Source: an uncultured Pseudomonadales bacterium (lineage in GTDB: Bacteria; Pseudomonadota; Gammaproteobacteria; Pseudomonadales; Azotimanducaceae). Taken from it: 37,556 bases of DNA. Below the pieces are notes generated by a model. That model had not been told where the DNA came from and searched no databases. It saw nothing but the letters and a program-made list of their open reading frames with translations. This document shows positions 15,496 to 24,396 of the stretch, one piece after another; positions within the stretch are counted from its first letter, which is position 1, and every line of letters begins with the position of its first letter. Where the stretch lies: the NCBI GenBank assembly GCA_938036875.1, contig CALHVX010000112.1:1-37556 (forward strand), written 5' to 3'. The position numbers were made by a program, and so were the translations under genes.

Positions 15496-15861
15496 ATGTT
15501 TCAAACGCACTACAACGAAGTTATCAGCACGGTTATCCATAAATCTGACGGCTATTTTAGCTGGGAACACATGCATCAAGCCTCCGCTAGCGTGGAGGAC
15601 ATTGTTGCCGGCGGTTGCGCTACCGTCTGGGACTTTCGACTTTCCGGTTCAATCTCGCCGGATCTAGATTGTTTCTACGCTGCCAAGGCTGCCTTTCGAA
15701 ACAAAACCATAACCACCTCTAAGCATCGTCGAGCCTTTGTTGTTGCCGATACAACAGAGGTGGCTCGACTCACGGACATGCTAAGCAAGATATCCACACC
15801 TTGGTCTTGGGTGGTTAAAATCGATATGGCGGATGCTCTAGCCTGGCTTGGGGAAGCCTGA
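15496..15861 (+). CDS. SpoIIAA/STAS-like small protein, copy 1
   Basis: This 121-residue protein shares its layout with the product of 28870-29226. An early strand and helix lead to VWDFRLSG, a central helix, then RRAFVVADTTEVARLTDML and a final SWVVKIDMADALAWLG. These match SpoIIAA-like proteins, in which a WDLR strand and a DxxEALAWL end are typical. There is no signal peptide. Family members may bind lipids or act in regulation, and the role here is unknown. It is divergent from the MBL-fold gene and convergent with mscS. Confidence 0.68.
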   Translation: MFQTHYNEVISTVIHKSDGYFSWEHMHQASASVEDIVAGGCATVWDFRLSGSISPDLDCFYAAKAAFRNKTITTSKHRRAFVVADTTEVARLTDMLSKISTPWSWVVKIDMADALAWLGEA

Positions 15862-15876
15862 ATCTAGCAGCGCCAG

Positions 15877-16896
15877 CTAGCGTTCAGCGGTGCCATTTGG
15901 ATCTAGGGTTTTGATGAACTCATCTAAGGATTCGATCTGACGTTCTCGCCAGGTACGCTCAAAGCTGTCTGCATCGGACCCTAACGCCTTCAGCTCTTCG
16001 CTCAAGCGCAAGCGCTGGCTGCGAAAGGTTTCTACGCGCGCGGCTAAATCTGCCTTATCGAACATAATCTTCTCTACTTCCACCCGGTCTTCTACCGTTT
16101 CCGGGTGATAGTAGCGCTGAGGCATAAACTGCAAATCAGCGGGTAGCTGACGCTGGTTCATAAAGTTTGGCGAAACGATTTCGATGCCATCTTCGTGTAG
16201 ACGATCCAATATCTTCGCTCGTAACTCAGAGCGTTTGCTGACCATGGAACCGACATCTTGGAGAAAGCCAGAAACCCGATAGCTAATGGAAAAATCGCCC
16301 AAAGCCATTACCTGAACAAAGCTATCCGCCAGCTCCGCATCGCCAGCTGCCGCCAGCAGCGCCTCACGAATACGCTGGCGGTGAATGTCATAACCTAAGG
16401 ATACGTCAGCCGAAACCAAGGTACCTGAAGCCCGCACAACTCTTACTGGCTGGGTAATCAAGAACAAGTTAGGCAGCGTGATCAGGTCGCGATCTTCGCT
16501 TTGTATCTCGGTATGTAAAAGCGCCGTTTCGGTCACCCGCCCAAAATGTTCACCTACCCGGACAAAGTCGCCCGTGCGGAAACTTGCAACGGACCGCAAC
16601 ATAAACCCGGCCATGGCGTTAGACACGAAGGTGGTCGAAGCCAAACCCACAACACCGGTCAGCAGCAAGCCAAACAAGCTGAGCAGCTGACCACGGGTTT
16701 CTGTTTCTAGCGGCACAAGCAACGCTAAGACTATAAACGCGAACAGTACAACCATAAGCTGCAGCAGTTGCCGCCGGACCCTAGCTTCGGGATCTTCGGA
16801 CACCCAACGACGCACTACCCACAAAGCAGCCGCTGTCACACAAACAACAACGGCCACCGGAATAGCCCAAGCTAATAATGCTTCAAGATAGTTCAT
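15877..16896 (-). CDS. Small-conductance mechanosensitive channel family protein (MscS)
   Basis: This 339-residue protein has about three N-terminal membrane helices (about residues 8-27, 45-62 and 72-95). The pore-lining segment is followed by the MscS beta domain (GDFVRVGEHFGRVTETALLHTEI, then DLITLPNLFLI). The C-terminal alpha/beta region continues to about residue 250. A charged helical tail (about 270-335) is rich in E, R and L and may form a coiled coil. It would release solutes on hypo-osmotic shock. It lies 24 bp after the HAD phosphatase gene, so it may be co-transcribed with it. Confidence 0.9.
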   Translation of the reverse strand: MNYLEALLAWAIPVAVVVCVTAAALWVVRRWVSEDPEARVRRQLLQLMVVLFAFIVLALLVPLETETRGQLLSLFGLLLTGVVGLASTTFVSNAMAGFMLRSVASFRTGDFVRVGEHFGRVTETALLHTEIQSEDRDLITLPNLFLITQPVRVVRASGTLVSADVSLGYDIHRQRIREALLAAAGDAELADSFVQVMALGDFSISYRVSGFLQDVGSMVSKRSELRAKILDRLHEDGIEIVSPNFMNQRQLPADLQFMPQRYYHPETVEDRVEVEKIMFDKADLAARVETFRSQRLRLSEELKALGSDADSFERTWRERQIESLDEFIKTLDPNGTAER

Positions 16897-16920
16897 GGCC
16901 AGATTGTACCTCGACCGGGC

Positions 16921-17586
16921 TTACAAGACAGGGTTCTGACTAGCCCGCAGCGACACGCATGCCAGCACCTCGGCGGGAGCGTCCGCAAGTCGGTTTGCAC
17001 CCGCCTGCTGCAACTCCTCCAGGGATCCGTAGCCCCAGGTAACGCCAACAGAGTGGAGCCCGTTATTATTGGCCCCCTGAATATCAAAGCGTCGATCACC
17101 CACCATTGTGGCTGTGGTCACATCCGCCCCGGTGTTGGCGATGGCATAACCCAACAGCTCAGTCTTATCACCCCTAGTGCCATCAAGCTCCGCACCAAAA
17201 ACCGCATCAAAATAGGTGTGGAGCTGAAAGTGCTCAACGATGCGCATAACAAAAATCTTGGGCTTACTGGAAGCAACGTGCAATTGGTAGCCGTGCGCAA
17301 CGAGTTGCGCTAAAAGCTCAGGTATACCCTCATAAAGCGAGTTCTCATAAAGGCCTTGATCACTAAAGCGCTCTCGATATAAGGCCAACGCTTGCGGCGC
17401 AAGAGGCTCACCGACCAACCTACGCAAACTGTCGAGCAACGGCGGCCCAATACACCAGGTCAGCTCTTGGGCCGGTGGCACCTCAAGATCTAGACTCCTC
17501 AGGGCAAACTGGATCGAACGGGTGATACCCAACATTGGGTCGGTTAGCGTGCCATCCAGGTCAAAAAATACAGTTTTCACGCGCAC
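16921..17586 (-). CDS. HAD hydrolase, phosphoglycolate phosphatase-like
   Basis: This 221-residue cytoplasmic phosphatase of HAD subfamily IA has motif I FFDLDGTLTDP, a helical cap (about residues 15-80), motif II HVASSKP, a Lys in RGDKTELL and motif IV MVGDRRFDIQGANNNG. The closest well-known groups are Gph and PpaX-like phosphatases. The physiological substrate is uncertain. The promoter probably lies in the 52-bp space shared with the divergent LLM gene, and mscS follows 24 bp downstream. Confidence 0.88.
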   Translation of the reverse strand: MRVKTVFFDLDGTLTDPMLGITRSIQFALRSLDLEVPPAQELTWCIGPPLLDSLRRLVGEPLAPQALALYRERFSDQGLYENSLYEGIPELLAQLVAHGYQLHVASSKPKIFVMRIVEHFQLHTYFDAVFGAELDGTRGDKTELLGYAIANTGADVTTATMVGDRRFDIQGANNNGLHSVGVTWGYGSLEELQQAGANRLADAPAEVLACVSLRASQNPVL

Positions 17587-17638
17587 CAGCTTAATCTATT
17601 GTCTACCCACCCCCAAACAACAAGAAAAAGGAAGCCAC

Positions 17639-18505
17639 ATGAAAGTAGGACTAGCCTTCGCCAGCAGCATCGGTGTCGACGGCAACACGGCACTCGATAT
17701 TTGCCGACGAGCCGAGAACGCCGGATTTGAATCTTTGTGGGGGGGTGAGCACGTGATCATGCCCGACTCCATTGCCTCCAAATACCCCTACACCCCAGAT
17801 GGCAAAATTCCAGCAGAACCGGACACCCCAGTGCCTGACCCGTTGATTTGGTTAGCCTTTGCCGCTGCTGCAGCGCCCACCATGAAGCTAGGCACCTGCA
17901 TTCTGATTGTGCCTCAGCGCAACCCACTGATTCTGGCCAAAGAACTTGCCACGCTCGACCAGCTCTCAGGAGGCCGCGTTGAGCTGGGCTTAGGCGTCGG
18001 TTGGATGAAAGAAGAGTTTGATGCACTTGGCGTGCCTTGGGCCCGGCGCGGCGCTCGCAACGATGAGTACATTGCCGCCATGCGAGAGCTGTGGAAAGCC
18101 CCACACGCGGAGTTTCATGGTGACTTTGTCGACTTTGAGCCGGTTACCTGCAGCCCACGCCCGGTGAATGGCAACATTCCCATTCTTGTGGGTGGTGACA
18201 CCGATGCTGCAATCAACCGCGCCGTGCGATTAGCAGATGGTTACTTCCCCGGCGAAGGTGATGCAGAACGTTTGGGCGCACTGCTTGGGCGCTTACGCGT
18301 TGCCGCGGAGAAAGCCGGTAGAGACCCCAAGAGCATCGAGATAAACGCGATGTTTGGCTTTCAAATGGCCGACCCAGCAGCCGGTATAGAGCAAATGGTG
18401 GAGCTCGGTGTTGACCGGATCATGGTACCCGCTTTCTTTTTCGCTGGACCCGGCGGGCTCGATCGGCTGAGCGAATTTGGTGAGCTGGTGGCTTCCCTGA
18501 CATGA
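17639..18505 (+). CDS. LLM-class (luciferase-like) flavin oxidoreductase
   Basis: The start at 17639 is supported by AAAAAGGA about seven bases upstream and gives 288 residues. The fold is the luciferase-like TIM barrel: KVGLAFASS, AENAGFESLWGGEHV, LGTCILIVPQRNPLILAKELATLDQLSGGRVELGLGVGW, then SCSPRPVNGNIPILVGG-like late strands. It resembles the TIGR03619-type group often annotated as F420-dependent, but the sequence cannot distinguish F420 from FMN. No F420 synthesis gene is in view. It overlaps the next gene by ATGA. Confidence 0.9.
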   Translation: MKVGLAFASSIGVDGNTALDICRRAENAGFESLWGGEHVIMPDSIASKYPYTPDGKIPAEPDTPVPDPLIWLAFAAAAAPTMKLGTCILIVPQRNPLILAKELATLDQLSGGRVELGLGVGWMKEEFDALGVPWARRGARNDEYIAAMRELWKAPHAEFHGDFVDFEPVTCSPRPVNGNIPILVGGDTDAAINRAVRLADGYFPGEGDAERLGALLGRLRVAAEKAGRDPKSIEINAMFGFQMADPAAGIEQMVELGVDRIMVPAFFFAGPGGLDRLSEFGELVASLT

Positions 18506-18921
18506 GCGGCGACAAACTCACCGCCACACTAGCGGACGTTCAGTGGATGAGCGGGGGCTGGAGTGGAGCGCTTGGCCCACAGAGGGTAGAAGAACGTTGG
18601 AGCGAGCCTAAAGGTGGCACCATGAGCACTATGGTTCGGCTCACCACCGAGACCGAAACCATCATGATTGAGCTGATCAGCATTCGCGAGGCGGATAACT
18701 CGTTGATACTTCATCTACGCCAGTTCAGCCCAGCGCTAGAGCCTGTGTTAACCCAAGACATGCCGCTAGCGTCTATAGGCGCTGGCAATGCAATGTTCGA
18801 CGGGCCAGCCGGTGGCGGTATACAAGGGCTGGCGTACAGGAGCATGGATTCATCCAACATGGAGGTAGACGTTACCTTGGCCGATGGCACCGTGCTCACG
18901 GCAAGTTTAACCAGAAGCTAG
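18502..18921 (+). CDS. DUF6265-like protein
   Basis: This 139-residue protein resembles DUF6265. It has an early WMSGGWSG, then EERWSEPKGGTMSTMVRL and a beta-rich remainder (MIELISIREADNSLILHLRQFSPAL). This is a small lipocalin-like barrel style, with no catalytic motif known. There is no signal peptide. The start lies in the ATGA overlap with the LLM oxidoreductase, so the two are translated together and probably act on related chemistry, which is unknown. Confidence 0.75.
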   Translation: MSGDKLTATLADVQWMSGGWSGALGPQRVEERWSEPKGGTMSTMVRLTTETETIMIELISIREADNSLILHLRQFSPALEPVLTQDMPLASIGAGNAMFDGPAGGGIQGLAYRSMDSSNMEVDVTLADGTVLTASLTRS

Positions 18922-18971
18922 TTTTACCGAGTTAGGTTGATGCAGGTTGACTGGTGCTTATCGAGCTCTGC

Positions 18972-20039
18972 TCAGCCTTGCACCAACGTATAGGTCGAAC
19001 CTGGCGTGCCAATCAACGTCAAGTGACAGCTCCCTAAACCACTCTTAATTTTGTACTCCATTTCTGGCTTCGGTATAAAACCGACATAGCCACGGTCACA
19101 ATGAATACGCAGCTCCGCAATATCACCTTGCACATCACGCAAATGAAACCGCTTGTGAAGTAGAGCATGAAATCCAAGATTACCTTCCGGAACAACACCG
19201 TCGGTACCAAACGAGGTCTCGGCGACGCGCACCTGCTCGATCTGCGTTAGCGCAGCATCAACTCGTGCACGAGCTTTCTCTGTCAGCTGCCTTTCTTTAA
19301 GGAGAGTTGCAGTCCGTTTGGCATATCCTAGTTCATGGAGGAGTAACTCCAACGTTAACTTGTTTTGCAACACCGAGGTCAATAGGTCATCAGGTAGATA
19401 ACCTCGATCTCCATCCATGGCGGCCGCTTTTTTTACCGAGCCATACATTTGTGAGGGGCTAGCACCGGTTTTTCGTTTGTAGTTAAACTCCGCTAGATGC
19501 AGATAAGCCTCTTCATAGAGATTGCGATCCCTGTTGCGAAGATTCGTTAGCGCTTTTTCAGCCTTGTCTAATCTTTCTTGTTCGAGATGCTTAAAGAAAC
19601 TTTTGTAGAGATTGACAAAATTTCGAGTAGCACAGTCCCCGCCACCGACCAACTGAAAGATTATAAACGCAGAGAGTCCAGCATCAATAGCGCGACCATT
19701 CAAATTAGCAGGCTCATATACTGTCTGCCTTACCGCGCGACTGGCTGCTTTCGCGAAAGCAGACTCAGAAGATGAACTAACAACGGTTACGTCGTAAGGT
19801 ATACCTTGCGGATTTACCATATAGTTCAGCCGCACCCACCCCTCTTGGCCTAAAGCCTGCTGCGTCTTGGGATACTTCGGAACTCTTGGCTTGCTGACCA
19901 CAGGCGGGGTAAAGGTTTCTATCAGCTCCGCTGGAGCAGCCTGCGCAACTTGTGCATTGTTTTGTTCGCCCCCTTCTGTGGCGCCAATAGCTGAACAACT
20001 CACCACCAGCAGCAACATCCCAATCAAACCAATCTTCAC
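18972..20039 (-). CDS. Lipoprotein with TonB C-terminal domain
   Basis: This 355-residue protein begins with a lipoprotein signal (LLLVVSC, Cys15) instead of the inner-membrane anchor of TonB. A TonB_C-like domain lies early, at about residues 50-135: PRVPKYPKTQQALGQEGWVRLNYMVNPQG, then AVRQTVYEPANLNGRAID. The rest (about 140-355) is a helical, tetratricopeptide-like stretch followed by a beta-rich end. True TonB energises outer-membrane receptors. With no transmembrane anchor, ExbBD contact is unlikely, so this may be a peptidoglycan- or receptor-binding protein. It follows the enoyl-CoA hydratase gene by 2 bp. Confidence 0.8.
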   Translation of the reverse strand: MKIGLIGMLLLVVSCSAIGATEGGEQNNAQVAQAAPAELIETFTPPVVSKPRVPKYPKTQQALGQEGWVRLNYMVNPQGIPYDVTVVSSSSESAFAKAASRAVRQTVYEPANLNGRAIDAGLSAFIIFQLVGGGDCATRNFVNLYKSFFKHLEQERLDKAEKALTNLRNRDRNLYEEAYLHLAEFNYKRKTGASPSQMYGSVKKAAAMDGDRGYLPDDLLTSVLQNKLTLELLLHELGYAKRTATLLKERQLTEKARARVDAALTQIEQVRVAETSFGTDGVVPEGNLGFHALLHKRFHLRDVQGDIAELRIHCDRGYVGFIPKPEMEYKIKSGLGSCHLTLIGTPGSTYTLVQG

Positions 20040-20041
20040 TG

Positions 20042-20941
20042 TTAGTCCCCCGGCTTTAGCCTTCCTTGTTCATCCCTCAGCTCTGGCCCATCTACTCGAG
20101 CACGACTATCCCCAAAAGGTGCATCACGATCACGCAACGCAGGTCCTAAACCTTCATTGGCAATCTGTTTAAACACCGATCGCGCTGCTTTGGTGGTATG
20201 AGCACGCGCATCGTTCTCGGCGGCTAGACGCTGCAAGGTTTGCGCGCCCATCAACTCCATACCCACATTTATAATGCGTTTATTTGCCGACAACATCTCC
20301 GGGTCGATCCAACTTAGCCGATCGGCTAATCCTTCAACCTCTTGCTCCAACAACTCTTCAGGCACGGACTTCAATACCAAGCCGATCTTCGCGGCGTCCT
20401 CTCCGCTTAACGTGTCCCCCGTTAACAATAGGCGCTTAGTCCATTGCGGACCGCAGTGATACAGCCACATCTGATTTGGCGCAGCACCCATATTACGTAA
20501 AGCGGAGTAGCCAATATTGGCGTTATCAGCGCAAATCAAAATGTCGCAGTACAAAGCCAAATCCGTTCCACCCGCCAAGCAGTGTCCGTGAATCTGCGCA
20601 ATGGAGGGCTTATGCATTTCTGACAGTGTTCGCAGGCTGCGCTGAAACCGTTCGATATTCCAGGCATCATCGTCGATGCCCGCACCTCGGCGCCGTTCTA
20701 CCGGATCATCGCTACGTTTGCGCGGTGCGGTTAGGTCGTAGCCTGCACAAAATGCAGAACCTTGGCCTTTGATGATCACGCAATGCACCGCTTTGTTGTC
20801 GTCTGCTTCCCACAGCGCATCGCGCAGCTCTTCAACCAGCTCGATGGACAAGGCGTTGCGTTTGTCAGGACGATTTAGCGTAATGCGCGCACGCCCTTGA
20901 TCGACTTCGTACAAAATGTGTTCAAAGGTTGGATTTGTCAT
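20042..20941 (-). CDS. Enoyl-CoA hydratase/isomerase family protein
   Basis: This 299-residue crotonase-fold enzyme shows ITLNRPDKRNALS at the start and GSAFCAGYDL at the first oxyanion hole. The HGHCLAGGTDLALYCDILI segment is the family signature. The C-terminal helices run past NKRIINVGMELM. The substrate and exact reaction (hydratase, isomerase or other) cannot be assigned, since the catalytic Glu positions are not clear. The gene is probably in an operon with the TonB_C lipoprotein and is divergent from the PhyH gene. Confidence 0.9.
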   Translation of the reverse strand: MTNPTFEHILYEVDQGRARITLNRPDKRNALSIELVEELRDALWEADDNKAVHCVIIKGQGSAFCAGYDLTAPRKRSDDPVERRRGAGIDDDAWNIERFQRSLRTLSEMHKPSIAQIHGHCLAGGTDLALYCDILICADNANIGYSALRNMGAAPNQMWLYHCGPQWTKRLLLTGDTLSGEDAAKIGLVLKSVPEELLEQEVEGLADRLSWIDPEMLSANKRIINVGMELMGAQTLQRLAAENDARAHTTKAARSVFKQIANEGLGPALRDRDAPFGDSRARVDGPELRDEQGRLKPGD

Positions 20942-21057
20942 GGGCAGCTACCAAATTGAAATTAGATGGTTTAGTTTTAGCCCATGCTAGCACCACACGG
21001 CCTCTAGCTGCCAAGTGGGCGTTTCAGAGCAACAAGGCAAGGTTGAGGAAGTTTGCA

Positions 21058-22002
21058 ATGAACGAATCTCACAAGACAGCAAGGCCCAAAACCAAGGCTC
21101 GACCCTCTCGTCAAGTGACGCCAGATGAAATATCGGCTTTTTCTAGAGACGGCGCCATCTTGCTCAAAAACATGCTGAGCCAAGAATGGGTTGAACTGCT
21201 AACCCAGGGCCTGGAGTTCGCTCACAACCATCCGGATGGTATGTCTGCTGGCGTTTCTGCCCCACTTCGCATTGACCAGTTTCCAGCATCACACTCACCG
21301 CAACTTAAACGGCTTATGGATGAATCCCCCATCGCTGAAATTGCGGGCTCTATAATGAACACACCCGTGTGCTTCTACATGGATCAAATGTTTTATAAAC
21401 CCGCCGGCAAGATCGCCGCATCTGCCTGGCATCAAGACACCTGCTACTACAACGTTGATGGCCAGCAATTGGTGCGTGCTTGGGTTTGTGCGGATCCGGT
21501 TCCACGCGCAGCAAGTTTGGAGATGCTACGAGGCTCCCACCGCTGGAACGTTACCTATCGCCCACCGGTAGGCATGGACCCGAAAAGCGACCCTGAAGCC
21601 GCAAAAAAACTGGATCAAGATTTTGCAGCAGGCAAGGTATTGATCGGTCGCGAAGCCCATAGCCAATGGACTTACTTCGATTCGTTCTTGGATCCAAGCT
21701 TGCCAGAGCTACCCGCCGTGGAAAGCAGCCGCAGCTCCTTTGACATCATGGGATGGGACTACGAACCAGGCGACGTTATCTTGTTCCACGGCAACATCGT
21801 TCATTCCGCCAAAGGTGGTTTAACGTTGCCGCATCCAAGGCGCTCACACGCCTCGCTCTGGGCTGGTCCAGATGTTCACTACCTGAGACGTCGCAGCCAA
21901 TCCATTCCGGATCCATTGGCACTCTACGATTACCAACCACAAGACGGTCAGGCGCTGATGGCTTTTCCAGAAGTATTTCCTATCGCCTGGTCACCCAGCT
22001 AA
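21058..22002 (+). CDS. PhyH family Fe(II)/2-oxoglutarate dioxygenase
   Basis: The ATG at 21058 is preceded by GAGGAAG and gives 314 residues. An upstream in-frame start would overlap the divergent hydratase gene. The metal-binding facial triad is H125-Q-D127 in WHQDTCYY and H249 in LFHGNIVHSA. R261 or R262 (PRRSHASLW) is the likely 2-oxoglutarate anchor. PhyH enzymes hydroxylate diverse substrates, including phytanoyl-CoA, ectoine, phosphonates and quorum signals. No neighbour fixes this one. Confidence 0.9.
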   Translation: MNESHKTARPKTKARPSRQVTPDEISAFSRDGAILLKNMLSQEWVELLTQGLEFAHNHPDGMSAGVSAPLRIDQFPASHSPQLKRLMDESPIAEIAGSIMNTPVCFYMDQMFYKPAGKIAASAWHQDTCYYNVDGQQLVRAWVCADPVPRAASLEMLRGSHRWNVTYRPPVGMDPKSDPEAAKKLDQDFAAGKVLIGREAHSQWTYFDSFLDPSLPELPAVESSRSSFDIMGWDYEPGDVILFHGNIVHSAKGGLTLPHPRRSHASLWAGPDVHYLRRRSQSIPDPLALYDYQPQDGQALMAFPEVFPIAWSPS

Positions 22003-22024
22003 CCAGCAAGCACTGGGCGCATTG

Positions 22025-22405
22025 CTACAACCCCATCGCTGCTAGATGCTCAGGCTCGTACTGCATCATCAGCAGCAAGTTACCCTCGGTATCTAAGGCT
22101 TCTACCAATCGGCCAACACTGGGGATGACAAACACATCGGAAACAATGCTACCGCCATTACGCACCACCAGCTCACCTATGGTCTCTAGGCTTTCAACTG
22201 CAAATGTTAGGTCCATACCCTTACGACCTTCCGGCATAGGCTCACGCCGCTGCTGCAGCGCGCCATGCAGTCCCGCACCCTGTATCTGATAAAAATTGGG
22301 AGGCCCCCAAGCGTTAAATGTCCAACCAAAAACCGATTCGTAAAAGGTTTTCGCTCGGTCGACGTCATCGGCTTCAATCGCAAAGTGCGCCAGTTTGTTT
22401 GGCAT
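22025..22405 (-). CDS. VOC/glyoxalase family protein
   Basis: This 126-residue single-domain VOC-fold protein reads AHFAIEADDVDRAKTFYESVFGWTF at the start. The second beta-alpha-beta-beta unit is DLTFAVESLETIGELVVRNGG. H7 and a C-terminal E (ALDTEGNLLLMMQ) are candidate metal ligands. Reactions in this superfamily range from glyoxalase to dioxygenase and resistance proteins, and none is assigned here. It is convergent with the PhyH gene. Confidence 0.88.
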   Translation of the reverse strand: MPNKLAHFAIEADDVDRAKTFYESVFGWTFNAWGPPNFYQIQGAGLHGALQQRREPMPEGRKGMDLTFAVESLETIGELVVRNGGSIVSDVFVIPSVGRLVEALDTEGNLLLMMQYEPEHLAAMGL

Positions 22406-22495
22406 GGAGACGACTCCTGCTTATCGGTGGGCGTTAGAGAATAGTCCAGGCAAACACGCTGCTTGGGATCAGTTTGAGCTCAACCAGCTTGCTCT

Positions 22496-22969
22496 TTACG
22501 CTACCGGCCGCTCAGCAGAAAAGGCCGTACGGCCTAAACCTAGAACCAACAGCAAGCCAGAAACCAGGCCAAACACTGAGCCCAGCGCTATCACCACTTC
22601 AAACACCGTTTCTTGGAAGGCATTGGCTTGGAAACCAGCACCCGCGATCGGTGTCGCACCACCGGCACCAACTAGTGATGCGTAAGTGAGCGCAATCCAT
22701 ATGAGATACATGCTGGCAATTCCAGTGAGCAATGCCACCTTAAGCTGGCCGGCGCTCAGGCGAACATAACGCCACAGCAAGCCGAAGATCATCAGCGCCA
22801 TACCGGTTTGCACCGCCGTGAGATGCGCAGCAAGCGCCATCCTAGGATTAGCTACTGACTGAATGAGTCCGCCCTGGATAAGGCCGAAGAAAAAAAGCAA
22901 CATACCCCAGAACAGGAGCTGTTTGGTTTGTTGATCGGAGTGGCTCGGAAGTTGGTTGTTCACGTTCAC
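22496..22969 (-). CDS. Hydroxylaminobenzene mutase-like membrane protein
   Basis: This 157-residue protein has about four membrane helices. The block GLIQSVANPRMALAAHLTAVQTG resembles the NPRxGLxAHL motif of hydroxylaminobenzene mutases (HabA/HabB). A G-A-T-P-I-A-G-A-G stretch before the last helix also fits that family. HabA-type enzymes rearrange hydroxylaminobenzene to 2-aminophenol in nitrobenzene breakdown, but most relatives are untested and may be general membrane proteins. The gene lies downstream of the transhydrogenase operon, separated by a hairpin. Confidence 0.68.
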   Translation of the reverse strand: MNVNNQLPSHSDQQTKQLLFWGMLLFFFGLIQGGLIQSVANPRMALAAHLTAVQTGMALMIFGLLWRYVRLSAGQLKVALLTGIASMYLIWIALTYASLVGAGGATPIAGAGFQANAFQETVFEVVIALGSVFGLVSGLLLVLGLGRTAFSAERPVA

Positions 22970-22986
22970 CTCGCTCCTGCGCAGTG

Positions 22987-23015
22987 GAGCACGCCCAATA
23001 CCATTGAGCGTGCTC
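22987..23015 (-). terminator. Hairpin at the end of the transhydrogenase operon
   Basis: GAGCACGC (22987-22994) pairs with GCGTGCTC (23008-23015). An inner CAAT/ATTG stem and an ACC loop extend it past one mismatch. On the minus strand no T-run follows, so it may be a weak terminator or a 3' stabilising stem. It lies 19 bp after the pntB stop. Confidence 0.55.
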
Positions 23016-23034
23016 TTGCTTTTGCTTTGCTACC

Positions 23035-24396
23035 CTAAGTTTTGAACTCCGCCACAACAGCAGACAATGACGCTTTCGCATCGCCAAACAGCATGCGGGT
23101 GTTGTCACCGAAGAACAGCGGATTGTCCACACCAGAGAAACCGCTGGCCATGGAACGCTTCAATACAAACACCGTACGTGCATGATCCACGTTGATGATC
23201 GGCATACCGTAGATGGGGCTGTTTTCGTCGTTACGCGCCGCAGGGTTCACTACGTCGTTAGCGCCGATCACTACCGCCACGTCCATGTTATCCATTCGTG
23301 GGTTGATGTCGTCCATCTCTATGAGCTGGTCGTAAGGCACGTTTGCTTCCGCCAACAACACGTTCATGTGGCCAGGCATGCGTCCTGCAACCGGGTGGAT
23401 AGCGTAAGTGACCTCACAACCGTTCTCTTCAAGCAACTCACCCAATTCACGTACTACGTGCTGGGCTTGAGCTACCGCCATACCGTAACCTGGTACAAAG
23501 GTCACGTTGCTAGCCGCTTCTAATATCAAGAATGCATCTTCCGTGTTGATTGGGCTGACTTCACCTTCAACCTTGGTTGCTTCTTTAACCGCACCAAAGC
23601 CTGAGAACAACACGTTAGACAACGAACGGTTCATGGCTCGACACATAATGTTGGTCAGAATAATACCTGCTGCACCAACCAAAGCACCGGCAACGATCAA
23701 GATGTTGTTGCCAATAGCAAAACCCGCCGCACAAGCCGCTAGACCTGAGTAGCTGTTCAACAACGAGATAACAACCGGCATATCTGCACCACCGATGGGG
23801 ATCACCACCATCACACCAAGGATCAGCGCTAGCACAATGGCTAGGTAGAACAAGAACGAGCCAGGCACTGGGTCAAGACAGAAGACCACACCACAAAGGA
23901 TGATCAAGCCCAACAACGCCGCGTTCACAATACGTTGTGCACCAAACACAATAGGCGCGCCATCCATTCTCTCTGAGAGCTTGGCGTAAGCAATGATGCT
24001 ACCGGTAAAGGTTACACCACCAATCAATACAGACAAGAAGATGGTGAAGCCTTCAAAGGCACCAATGCCCGTTCCGTAGAGTGCAGCCCAACCAACAAAC
24101 AAGCTGGCAATACCACCCGTACCGTTGAACAGAGCAACCATTTCTGGCATCTCGGTCATAGCAATGGTTCGTGCGAAGTAAGCACCAATACCACCACCAA
24201 CCACCATACCTAGAATGATCCACTCGTAGGACACGATGTCTTTTGCAAACAAGGTCACCACGATAGCCAACAGCATAGCAACCGCCGATAGCTGGTTACC
24301 GCGTACTGCGGTTGCAGGGGATCCCAGTTGCTTTAAGCCGAAGATAAACAGAGCGGCACTGGCAATGTACCAAACGTTGATCCACTCCCAACTCAT
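23035..24396 (-). CDS. pntB: NAD(P) transhydrogenase subunit beta
   Basis: This 453-residue inner-membrane protein carries the membrane domain II (about nine helices, residues 1-265). The NADP-binding domain III (about 280-453) includes GYGMAVAQAQHVVRELGELL and PVAGRMPGHMNVLLAEANVPYDQL, both diagnostic. Together with the two alpha subunits it couples proton entry to hydride transfer from NADH to NADP+, supplying NADPH. The length is normal. Its start overlaps the small alpha subunit by ATGA. Confidence 0.96.
   Translation of the reverse strand: MSWEWINVWYIASAALFIFGLKQLGSPATAVRGNQLSAVAMLLAIVVTLFAKDIVSYEWIILGMVVGGGIGAYFARTIAMTEMPEMVALFNGTGGIASLFVGWAALYGTGIGAFEGFTIFLSVLIGGVTFTGSIIAYAKLSERMDGAPIVFGAQRIVNAALLGLIILCGVVFCLDPVPGSFLFYLAIVLALILGVMVVIPIGGADMPVVISLLNSYSGLAACAAGFAIGNNILIVAGALVGAAGIILTNIMCRAMNRSLSNVLFSGFGAVKEATKVEGEVSPINTEDAFLILEAASNVTFVPGYGMAVAQAQHVVRELGELLEENGCEVTYAIHPVAGRMPGHMNVLLAEANVPYDQLIEMDDINPRMDNMDVAVVIGANDVVNPAARNDENSPIYGMPIINVDHARTVFVLKRSMASGFSGVDNPLFFGDNTRMLFGDAKASLSAVVAEFKT

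Noticed and set aside
17639-18505. Firm call of F420 dependence for the LLM oxidoreductase
   Set aside because: Family annotation often says F420, but no F420 pathway gene is visible and FMN is equally compatible.
20929-21057. Longer start for the PhyH gene
   Set aside because: The extension overlaps the divergent hydratase start and lacks a ribosome site; GAGGAAG supports 21058.
21753-22289. 178-residue plus-strand ORF overlapping the PhyH and VOC genes
   Set aside because: It is in another frame of PhyH and antisense to VOC; both of those have clear motifs.
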